DNA from: Acidobacteriota bacterium
GTDB taxonomy: Bacteria; Acidobacteriota; Blastocatellia; Pyrinomonadales; Pyrinomonadaceae
Direction of reading: 5' to 3'
Length of the DNA: 8,008 bases
Assembly (NCBI GenBank): GCA_029862725.1
Contig: JAOTWT010000118.1
Coordinates: 1-8,008 of the forward strand
In this document: one piece after another, positions 1 through 8,008 of the stretch
Layout of the letters: the number at the start of each line of letters is the position of its first letter
How positions within the stretch are numbered: position 1 is the first letter of the stretch
Program-made: the position numbers and the translations under genes
Notes under the pieces: model-generated
Told to the model about the DNA's origin: nothing
What the model saw: the letters and a program-made list of their open reading frames with translations, nothing else
Databases searched by the model: none

Positions 1-1635
1 CTCGTCATGCACGATATTCACAAGCAGGGCGCCGGTGCCTCTGATCGCATCGTGAAGCAAGCGAAGCGAACGTTTCAGAATATCCGCGCTTGTCCCCTGA
101 ATCGGCAGGTTCTTTCCATAACGACGTGTCGAAGCGATCTGCGCGCGATCATCCTGTTCAAAGCGAAACTTCGCAAGCCTTCCCGACGCTGTGCGCGCCA
201 TTCCCTCGCTAACGGCCTTTTCGCCCGCTTCACGCAGCCATGCATCCAGGCCCCGGTGAGTCGAAAAGTATTTTCGCAAAATATTTTCAGCCTTTTCGTC
301 GCTGACGCCCGACATGGAAGCAAATCGCTGGGCACCGATACCGTAAACGACTCCGAAATTGAGCCGTTTGGCGAAACTCCGTTGCTCCTGCGAGACATCT
401 TCGGGCGATACGTTGAACACCTGTGCGGCCGCCGCAGCGTGAAAATCCACACCGCTTCGAAAGGCTCCCAAAAAATTCTCATCTCCGGAAAACTCGGCAA
501 GGATACGCAGCTCGATCTGTGAATAATCCGCGATGATCAGCTTCCGTCCTTCGGGGGCACGAAAACACCTTCGATATTCATCCTGATGCGGAATCTGCTG
601 GATATTCGGTTTCGAACACGAAAACCGCCCGGATGGCGCGCCGATTTGCCGAAAATCGGGGTGAATCCGGCCCGTTTCGGGTCGTACGAATTCAAGAATG
701 TTCTCGCCAAAACTTGTTGCGGCTTTGGCGACACTGCGATAGGCAAGGAGTTTTTCAACGACCGGGTACTTGTCCGCGAGCGGTTCGAGTTCCCATCCCC
801 TTGTCGTCCTGGGTATGGGGATGCCGAGGTTGATAAGCGCGTCGGTGACCTGGTTGTGCGAATCCAGATTTATCTCGGGGGCACCAAAAAGCGATGCCTG
901 CGAAATACCAGCGGCGAGCAGCCCCTGGAGTTCTTCCGCGGTTTCCTGTTGGTGCTTCTTTATCTTCTCCAGTTGCTCCCGCCAAAGACCCGTGTCGAGA
1001 TAGACCCCGTTCAGTTCCATCTGCGCAATCGGAACAACGCAGTCGAACTCAAGCTTTGCCACATTGATCAGGTTGTCGCTTTTCAAACGTTCGACAAGCT
1101 TCTCGCGAAGCGGGATCATAAGTGCGGCATCTTTTGCCGCGTAAGCAACCTGCGATTGCGAAAGTACGTCCGCGTCCCAGTCGCTGACCTGCTCTGATTT
1201 GTCGACCTCGACACCAAGAAAAAAGTTCGCCACATCTGCAAGATTATGACGCCGCTCCCGTTCGCCTGCGGCAATCAGCTGGCTCGCCAGAAATGTGTCG
1301 AATGTGCCGCCAAGTTCGGCATTCAGATGATGTGAAACCCATTTCGCGTCAAATTTCGCGTTGTGGGCAATCTTGACGGGGCGCCGTGCAGATATCAGCT
1401 TTCGCAGCGGATCCAGTTCCGAAATAGTGCTCAGATCTCCGAAGGCCTTGAACGGCTTGAGATCAATAACCACTGTCTGATCGCCACCGCTGAACTGGAC
1501 CAAACGGATGTCGCCGTCGAATGGATCAAGCTCCGTAGTCTCGGTATCAAAACCGAGAAAGTCTTCCTTTTCCAGCTTCAAACACGCCGCTTCGAGCGCC
1601 ACGGGATCGGTAATTAGGTCAAAATAGACTTCCAT
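1..1635 (-). CDS. polA: Family A DNA polymerase with 3'-5' exonuclease, lacking the 5'-nuclease domain (C-terminus cut by window edge)
   Basis: This is a DNA-dependent DNA polymerase with proofreading, expected to act in repair, gap filling or Okazaki fragment processing. There are 545 visible residues with no internal stop. The DEDDy exonuclease motifs are all present: D30 and E32 in FDTET, N92 and D96 in HNAKFD, and Y165 and D169 in YAAKDA. The polymerase motifs follow: SGRFSCSKPN in the thumb/palm, motif A DYSQIELR with D370, the O-helix with R419, K423, F427 and Y431, and motif C VHDE with D544 and E545 at the very edge. By comparison with E. coli Pol I about 45 residues are missing, giving a full length near 590. 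The protein starts directly at the exonuclease domain. The ATG at 1635 is chosen because an in-frame TGA lies at 1666-1668; a TTG at 1641 is the only nearby alternative, and no strong ribosome binding site is visible. The architecture matches the Klenow-like Aquifex-type PolA rather than full-length Pol I. Confidence 0.95.
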   Translation of the reverse strand, partial: MEVYFDLITDPVALEAACLKLEKEDFLGFDTETTELDPFDGDIRLVQFSGGDQTVVIDLKPFKAFGDLSTISELDPLRKLISARRPVKIAHNAKFDAKWVSHHLNAELGGTFDTFLASQLIAAGERERRHNLADVANFFLGVEVDKSEQVSDWDADVLSQSQVAYAAKDAALMIPLREKLVERLKSDNLINVAKLEFDCVVPIAQMELNGVYLDTGLWREQLEKIKKHQQETAEELQGLLAAGISQASLFGAPEINLDSHNQVTDALINLGIPIPRTTRGWELEPLADKYPVVEKLLAYRSVAKAATSFGENILEFVRPETGRIHPDFRQIGAPSGRFSCSKPNIQQIPHQDEYRRCFRAPEGRKLIIADYSQIELRILAEFSGDENFLGAFRSGVDFHAAAAAQVFNVSPEDVSQEQRSFAKRLNFGVVYGIGAQRFASMSGVSDEKAENILRKYFSTHRGLDAWLREAGEKAVSEGMARTASGRLAKFRFEQDDRAQIASTRRYGKNLPIQGTSADILKRSLRLLHDAIRGTGALLVNIVHDE

Positions 1636-1655
1636 ACTCAAAATTCTGAAACGAA

Positions 1656-1667
1656 GACACCGGTGTC
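1656..1667. promoter_or_regulatory. Perfect 12-base palindrome upstream of the polymerase gene (possible operator)
   Basis: GACACCGGTGTC reads identically on both strands and lies 21-32 bases upstream of the polymerase ATG. It could be a repressor site or an mRNA hairpin element. A perfect 12-base palindrome is expected by chance roughly once in 4 kb, so position is the only argument for function. It does not look like the classical Gram-positive or enterobacterial LexA box. Confidence 0.25.
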
Positions 1668-1704
1668 AAATGCGATTTTGGATTTTACCTGCTTCCTCAA
1701 AAGA

Positions 1705-1733
1705 CTTATACTTAGGGACAGGTTTGCATTCTA
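1705..1733 (-). promoter_or_regulatory. Weak candidate promoter for the polymerase gene
   Basis: On the minus strand TATAAG at 1705-1710 could serve as a -10 box, with TAGAAT at 1728-1733 at 17-base spacing as a poor -35 (3 of 6 matches to TTGACA). This would give a leader of about 60 bases containing the 12-base palindrome. Low certainty. Confidence 0.2.
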
Positions 1734-2063
1734 ATGTGTTTGTTGGATCAAGCCAAAAGATCAAAGGTTTTTTTGACGGTTTGAAGCCGTTTGTTGAAAG
1801 ATTTTATCGGGTTTGAGCGCAATGTACTAGGTTCGTCGCTCCCCGTTGTAAGTTGTCAAATTCTTCTGTTCAGATTCCATCCGGGAGCTGTTTTGTTATC
1901 CAAAAACACTTGGAATTCAAAATCGGTAGCTGAGGTTTAAACTCAGGTTCCTTCCGGTCAGGCAATCTCCGGTTTCGCGGTTTTAATGCGAATCCCCTAT
2001 AAGAAGTCTATTTTGATCCCAATCCTTCAACAGCACCCGCGTCAACCCTCTCGGACAAACCAA

Positions 2064-2068
2064 AAGGA
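2064..2068 (+). promoter_or_regulatory. Ribosome binding site of the RNase E/G gene
   Basis: AAGGA ends 6 bases before the ATG at 2075, the expected Shine-Dalgarno spacing. It supports this start. Confidence 0.7.
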
Positions 2069-2074
2069 AAATTT

Positions 2075-4690
<2,616 letters not shown>

Positions 4691-4704
4691 ATAAGGAGCC
4701 AGTA

Positions 4705-4813
4705 GTCGGTGGTCGGTGTAAGAAGGATTATCTGGAAGCCACAGGGCGGTCCTGATAAAAATATCCACCAGGTTTCCGGATCCGGGCAACGTAGACCCCC
4801 GGCCACCGATCAC
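4705..4813. repeat. Small repeat-like intergenic element with imperfect inverted ends
   Basis: The left end is a tandem heptamer, GTCGGTG at 4705-4711 and again at 4712-4718. GTGGTCGGTG at 4709-4718 is matched in inverted orientation by CACCGATCAC at 4804-4813 (9 of 10 bases). Inside are a CAGG/CCTG hairpin (4742-4754), a 10-base palindrome CCGGATCCGG (4776-4785) and a CCGGG/CCCGG pair (4782-4802). It looks like a non-coding REP-like or miniature element placed between convergent genes. Only one copy is in the window, so its repetitive nature is unproven. Confidence 0.4.
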
Positions 4814-4844
4814 AAAATCCAGGCCACTGTCTCCTGGTTTTATT
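4814..4844. terminator. Probable bidirectional terminator between convergent genes
   Basis: CCAGG (4819-4823) pairs with CCTGG (4833-4837) around a 9-base loop. TTTTATTT follows on the plus strand, and on the minus strand ATTTTGTG follows. The flanking AAAA and TTTT can extend the stem past one unpaired T. The stem is short, so it is of modest strength. It would end the RNase transcript and perhaps that of the exported-protein pair. Confidence 0.5.
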
Positions 4845-5629
4845 TAGATCTTTAGTTTCTTTATTTTCTTCGGGTCCTCCGGTCTCTCAAAAATCGAATC
4901 CGGTATCACCCGGTTAAACTGCACCTTCGAATAGTTGACCCGGAATGACCTCTGGCCGTCCGAAAAATGGTCGACGATGAAAGGAAACAAGATCCCTTCC
5001 ATCAGTATGAACTGTGCATAGCGGTATTCCTTGTTTATCAAGACCCCGTCGGAATTCTTGACTGGATAGACGGTTTTCATAGGAAGGCCTTCATCGGAAA
5101 ACTCGTACTCGATCCAGCTGTCATCCTCGAATTCCAATTTGATCACGTCATTTCTCTTCCCAAGGCTGGCCTGACGGCGCCCGGCGTGGGAAAGCTCCGC
5201 CTCCCCATTCCAGCGACCGCGGAGAAGGTAGTCGTAATGGGTTTTGAGGTCGAGTTGGAATGCAGCGATCTGGATATCCGTTTGCGGGCCGAAGTTGTCA
5301 AAGAACTCGTCGAGTATCCATCCCGTGTCGCCGGTGTTGACCTGGACGGTTCTTGTGCCTCGTTCGTTAAAATCGACGCGTTGTTTGTTCGGATAAATGA
5401 TGACGTTTACAAAAGACTGAAACGATGCGATCTTACTCTCTTTCAGGACACTCAATTTGCCCGAACTCGAAAGTGTCGTTACATTCCTGTATTTTTCGCC
5501 GCCGAGTTTGGCCACGGCCTTCTCGATAACCTCTTCCGCCTTCTGCGTATCATTGCCGTCTTCAACCTGCGCGCCCGCAGTCGTGAAAGCAAACACGAAT
5601 ATCAGTATCCCGGTGAAATAGTTCTTCAT
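4844..5629 (-). CDS. Exported protein of unknown function, LolA/LolB-like in appearance
   Basis: The 261-residue product has a clear signal peptide: K2, a hydrophobic core at about 6-17, and a likely cut after AGA at residue 20. There is no lipobox cysteine, so it should be a soluble periplasmic or secreted protein. After a short helix (VIEKAVAKLGGEKYRNV) the protein is rich in alternating beta-strand segments, with a G-W-I-L-D strand near the middle. It ends in a typical VQFNRVIPDSIFERPEDP segment. This ending, with the pattern of a helix followed by antiparallel strands, recalls the LolA/LolB lipoprotein-carrier fold and the related outer-membrane lipoprotein-sorting-like families. That is a resemblance, not a firm assignment. 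It lies 46 bases downstream of the tandem TonB-domain gene in the same direction, with no terminator between, so the two are probably co-transcribed. The ATG at 5629 is chosen because it yields the complete signal peptide; the ribosome binding site is weak (GAG about 10 bases upstream). Confidence 0.8.
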   Translation of the reverse strand: MKNYFTGILIFVFAFTTAGAQVEDGNDTQKAEEVIEKAVAKLGGEKYRNVTTLSSSGKLSVLKESKIASFQSFVNVIIYPNKQRVDFNERGTRTVQVNTGDTGWILDEFFDNFGPQTDIQIAAFQLDLKTHYDYLLRGRWNGEAELSHAGRRQASLGKRNDVIKLEFEDDSWIEYEFSDEGLPMKTVYPVKNSDGVLINKEYRYAQFILMEGILFPFIVDHFSDGQRSFRVNYSKVQFNRVIPDSIFERPEDPKKIKKLKI

Positions 5630-5675
5630 AAAATAAATCTCGATAGAGCTTTGACGGTCTTTATATCAAATGCGT

Positions 5676-6353
5676 TCACCGCTGTTTAAATGCGTAAGCT
5701 ATTTTCATGGTCACGGTGACGGGTCTTTTCGAGTCTTTGAGTGTTGCCGGAGTAAATTCTATTCTCGAAGCAGCTTCCCGTGCCGAGTCTTTAAAGGCCT
5801 CAGGCAATTCGCTTTCGATGGAAACGATTCTAACTTTCCCGTCTTTCATCAACAAAACATTGACGCTCACGTCGCCCGAAGGAGCATCACTTCCATCGAT
5901 GAGCGGATAAACCGGTCCAGGCCTGGACGTAACATCCGGCTTTTCGATGCGCGGATCGTGTGCTTCGAAAGCAATTGTCACGACATACTCCACCCGGAGC
6001 ACGACATCAATCGCTGTTCCCTTATTGGATGCCGGCGTGAATTCGAACGTCCGGAAGGCGTCTCGGATCTCATCCTCATAGCCAAACGGCAAGGACTCCA
6101 GAAACTCGATCCCGCCCACTTTACCATCGGCGGAAAGAGTGACGTCCACGACCATTTTTCCATCGATGCCTTTCTTGACCGCCTCGTCGGGAAACTCAAT
6201 TCGGGGCAGTTTGCCCAGTTTAGGAGCATCGGTCGCATCCTTGAGGTCGAAACTGTAGTTAACGCTGTACGCAAACTGTTGCGCAGTCAGACTTCCGGCC
6301 AGCATTGCCATGCCCAAGATGATGGGCAGGAAAAAATTCAGAATTCTTTGCAT
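5676..6353 (-). CDS. Exported protein with two tandem TonB C-terminal domains
   Basis: The 225-residue product has an N-terminal signal peptide (hydrophobic at about 5-20, likely cut after LTA at residue 24). Two domains follow that both fit the TonB C-terminal pattern. Domain 1 (about 50-127) has P-R-I-E-F-P, VVDVTLSADGKV and FEFTPASNKG. Domain 2 (about 147-223) has PVYPLI, VSVNVLLMKDGKV and IEFTPATLKD. TonB C-terminal domains normally contact the TonB box and plug of outer-membrane receptors. This protein lacks the retained N-terminal membrane anchor and the proline-rich spacer of a true energy transducer, so it is unlikely to power transport by itself. A periplasmic binding or scaffolding role is inference. 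It follows a strong terminator of the upstream Clp gene and is probably the first gene of a two-gene unit with the LolA/LolB-like gene. GGA lies only 3 bases before the ATG at 6353, an unusually short spacing. Confidence 0.85.
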   Translation of the reverse strand: MQRILNFFLPIILGMAMLAGSLTAQQFAYSVNYSFDLKDATDAPKLGKLPRIEFPDEAVKKGIDGKMVVDVTLSADGKVGGIEFLESLPFGYEDEIRDAFRTFEFTPASNKGTAIDVVLRVEYVVTIAFEAHDPRIEKPDVTSRPGPVYPLIDGSDAPSGDVSVNVLLMKDGKVRIVSIESELPEAFKDSAREAASRIEFTPATLKDSKRPVTVTMKIAYAFKQR

Positions 6354-6370
6354 AATTCCAGCTTTTCGTA

Positions 6371-6412
6371 AAATTAAAAAAGGCTTTGACGATAATAATC
6401 GGCAAAGCCTTT
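6371..6412 (-). terminator. Strong intrinsic terminator of the Clp gene
   Basis: AAAGGCTTTG (6379-6388) and CAAAGCCTTT (6403-6412) form a perfect 10-base-pair stem, with a further CGA/TCG pairing inside and a TAATAA loop. Read on the minus strand the stem runs into TTTTTTAATTT, a classic rho-independent terminator beginning about 24 bases after the Clp stop codon. It separates the Clp gene from the exported-protein pair. Confidence 0.9.
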
Positions 6413-6435
6413 GAGATCAAGGATTTAAAGGAGTC

Positions 6436-8008
6436 CTAATTCAAACTAAAGGAATCTTTCGCCAAAACCTCAACTTCTCCATCTTTCACGGCGACCTCAA
6501 ACTGGGTACCCGTTTTCCATAAATTGGTAAGGGGCAGCTTCACTGTCTGATCGATATGCCGTTTCAGGAACCTCGCTCCGTAAGCCGGGCTAAATCCCTT
6601 TAAGGTGAGCAGATCTATCGCTTCTTCTGTGACAGTTATGAACTTACCCTGTTTTTCCATTTGTTTCCGCACTTTCGCGAGATAGAGGTTCGCAATCTCC
6701 TTAACCTCTTCCATCGTCAACGGCGAAAAAATGATGATCTCGTCAATTCGGTTTCTGAACTCCGGCGTAAACCGCTGTTCGGCCGCCTTCATTACATCGC
6801 CTTTGATCATGTCGATATCACCGAGCGATTTCATCCCGAATCCGAGCGGATTTTCGTACTTCTTAAAGTTCTCGGAACCGAGATTCGACGTCATTATGAC
6901 GATCGCGTCCGATAGATAAACCCTCTTTCCGCGGCCATCCGTTATCCAGCCCTCGTCAAACGCCTGGAGAAAGATGTTCATCAAATAGGGATTCGCTTTT
7001 TCGACCTCGTCGAGCAAGAGAACGGTGTAGGGATTCTCTCTAAGCTGTTCGGTCAACAAACCGCCCCGTTCGCTACCGACGATGCCCCGCGGCATCCCGA
7101 TCAGCTTTTCTATGCCGACCGTGCCCTCACCATATTCGGACATATCGATACGGACCATCTTCTCGTCGTCCCCGAACATAAACTCCGCGACGGCTTTTGC
7201 CAGTTCGGTCTTTCCGACACCCGTCGGGCCGAGAAACAGAAGCACCCCATCCGGCGCGTAATGGCTCTCCTTAAGCGGTCCCTTGTTTAGCCTGAGCCTC
7301 TCGGCGACTGCGCGCACGGCATTCTTCTGGCCGACAACCCGATCGGCAAGGCTCTTTTCCATCACCGAAAAACGATCCGTCGTGTCCCGGTAGATCATAT
7401 CCTTCGGGATTCGCGATTCCTGCGAGATCACATCAACAATGTGCTCCGGCGTGACGACCATCGAAGATGGCTCGTTTATCTCAACCTTGACCGACGCCGT
7501 ATCGAGCCAACCAATAGCCTTGTCCGGCAGATGCAGGTGCCTTATATACCTGGGAGACATTTCAAGCGCCATATTGATCGCTTCGTCGGAAATCTTGACC
7601 GAATAGTTCTTCTCCAAACGCGGCCTTACACCATGCAGAATCTCCTTAGTTTCTTCAAGCGTCGGTTCATCAACCTTAACAAGGCGGAAACGGCGGGCGA
7701 GAGCCTCGTCCTCGGCGATATACTCTTTGTATTCCGTCATTGTCGTTGCGCCAATTATCCGCAGCTCGCCCCGGGCGAGTGAAGATTTGAACATATTGGC
7801 GGCATCCGAAGATGTGCCAAGAGCCGCACCAGCACCAATTATGGTGTGTGCCTCGTCGATAAAGAGAATTATGTGCTCTTTTTCTTTTACCTCATCGATG
7901 ACGCCCTTGATGCGCTCTTCGAACATCCCCCGGAGCATCGTACCGGCGACCATTCCGCCCATTTGAAGCTGAACGAGGTGCGAGTTCCGGAGGCGTTCGG
8001 GTACCTTT
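6436..8008 (-). CDS. Clp/HSP100 AAA+ unfoldase (ClpA/ClpC-type), N-terminal part beyond window edge
   Basis: This is an ATP-dependent unfoldase with two AAA+ modules, expected to form hexameric rings and feed substrates to the ClpP protease. The visible 523 residues start inside module D1, after its Walker A. D1 shows the Walker B FIDEAH (7846-7863), SLARGELRIIGATT and the arginine pair in ALARRF. D2 shows Walker A GPTGVGKT (7207-7230), Walker B VLLLDEVEKA (about 7000-7025), sensor 1 TSNLG, arginine finger region FRNRIDE, and sensor 2 GAR (6571-6579). LGF at 6838-6846 sits where ClpA/ClpC carry the ClpP-docking tripeptide. Two things are odd. The coiled-coil middle domain of ClpB/ClpC is absent: D1 passes to D2 through a short linker. 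The pore-loop aromatic is replaced in both rings: GTMLRG where GAKYRG is usual, and GIVG where GYVG is usual. The stop is TAG, followed by a strong terminator. The absence of the middle domain recalls ClpA, while the LGF motif recalls ClpC, so I give no symbol. Confidence 0.93.
   Translation of the reverse strand, partial: KVPERLRNSHLVQLQMGGMVAGTMLRGMFEERIKGVIDEVKEKEHIILFIDEAHTIIGAGAALGTSSDAANMFKSSLARGELRIIGATTMTEYKEYIAEDEALARRFRLVKVDEPTLEETKEILHGVRPRLEKNYSVKISDEAINMALEMSPRYIRHLHLPDKAIGWLDTASVKVEINEPSSMVVTPEHIVDVISQESRIPKDMIYRDTTDRFSVMEKSLADRVVGQKNAVRAVAERLRLNKGPLKESHYAPDGVLLFLGPTGVGKTELAKAVAEFMFGDDEKMVRIDMSEYGEGTVGIEKLIGMPRGIVGSERGGLLTEQLRENPYTVLLLDEVEKANPYLMNIFLQAFDEGWITDGRGKRVYLSDAIVIMTSNLGSENFKKYENPLGFGMKSLGDIDMIKGDVMKAAEQRFTPEFRNRIDEIIIFSPLTMEEVKEIANLYLAKVRKQMEKQGKFITVTEEAIDLLTLKGFSPAYGARFLKRHIDQTVKLPLTNLWKTGTQFEVAVKDGEVEVLAKDSFSLN

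Larger units (their letters stand above)
1636..2074. other. Divergent intergenic region between the polymerase gene and the RNase E/G gene
   Basis: These 439 bases hold no supportable open reading frame or RNA gene. They must carry the divergent promoters for both flanking genes. TATAAG boxes occur on the minus strand at 1705-1710 and on the plus strand at 1998-2003, but neither has a good -35 partner at 17 bases. A small hairpin (CTGAG at 1930-1934 pairing with CTCAG at 1942-1946) and a short ACGG/CCGT hairpin near 1775-1790 are weak. The length is notable because RNase E/G leaders in other bacteria can be targets of autoregulation; that function here is only inference. Confidence 0.7.

Noticed and set aside
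7..1617. Several open frames on both strands across the polymerase region
   Set aside because: The minus-strand frame running off the left edge contains every exonuclease and polymerase motif in order. The others are shadows of it.
1768..1800. A T-run next to an ACGG/CCGT hairpin as a terminator
   Set aside because: The T-run lies before the stem on the plus strand and becomes an A-run on the minus strand, so it cannot work as an intrinsic terminator in either direction.
4967..5689. A 240-codon open frame on the plus strand
   Set aside because: It is antisense to the exported LolA/LolB-like gene, whose signal peptide and C-terminal segment are convincing. The plus-strand product has no recognisable features.
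5670..6371. A 233-codon open frame on the plus strand
   Set aside because: It is antisense to the gene with two clear TonB C-terminal domains.
6436..8008. Assignment of the AAA+ protein as ClpB or ClpV
   Set aside because: The long middle domain is missing and an LGF ClpP-docking tripeptide is present, which points away from the disaggregase and type VI secretion families.

Overview
The window is ordinary bacterial chromosome of balanced to slightly GC-rich composition, carrying five protein genes. There are no insertion sequences, tRNA or rRNA genes, or CRISPR arrays. The gene types suggest a Gram-negative-type bacterium, because there are signal peptides, a LolA/LolB-like secreted protein and tandem TonB C-terminal domains. 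Acidobacteriota (for example the Blastocatellia/Pyrinomonas group) is my best guess. It rests on general gene style, not on a marker gene, and should be held loosely.

Layout: (1) bases 1-1635, minus strand: a family A DNA polymerase with a 3'-5' proofreading exonuclease and a polymerase domain but no 5'-nuclease domain. Its last ~45 residues lie beyond the left edge. (2) 1636-2074: a 439-base divergent intergenic region holding a perfect 12-base palindrome just upstream of the polymerase gene and a long leader in front of the next gene. (3) 2075-4690, plus strand: an RNase E/G endoribonuclease of 871 residues whose S1 domain is split by a charged, apparently disordered insertion of about 390 residues. 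(4) 4691-4843: a short convergent intergenic region with a repeat-like palindromic element and a shared terminator. (5) 4844-5629 and 5676-6353, both minus strand: two exported proteins, probably co-transcribed, one with a LolA/LolB-like look and one with two TonB C-terminal domains. (6) 6371-6412: a strong intrinsic terminator for the next gene. (7) 6436-8008, minus strand: a Clp/HSP100 AAA+ unfoldase whose N-terminal part lies beyond the right edge.

The three housekeeping-type genes deal with DNA synthesis and repair, RNA decay and processing, and protein quality control. Nothing visible links them into one pathway. The points most worth following are the huge S1-internal insertion in the RNase, the Clp protein that keeps its ATPase and ClpP-docking motifs but has lost the aromatic residue in both pore loops and the middle domain, and the nuclease-less polymerase, which resembles the Aquifex-type Pol I architecture. 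I see no convincing new defence or mobile system here.
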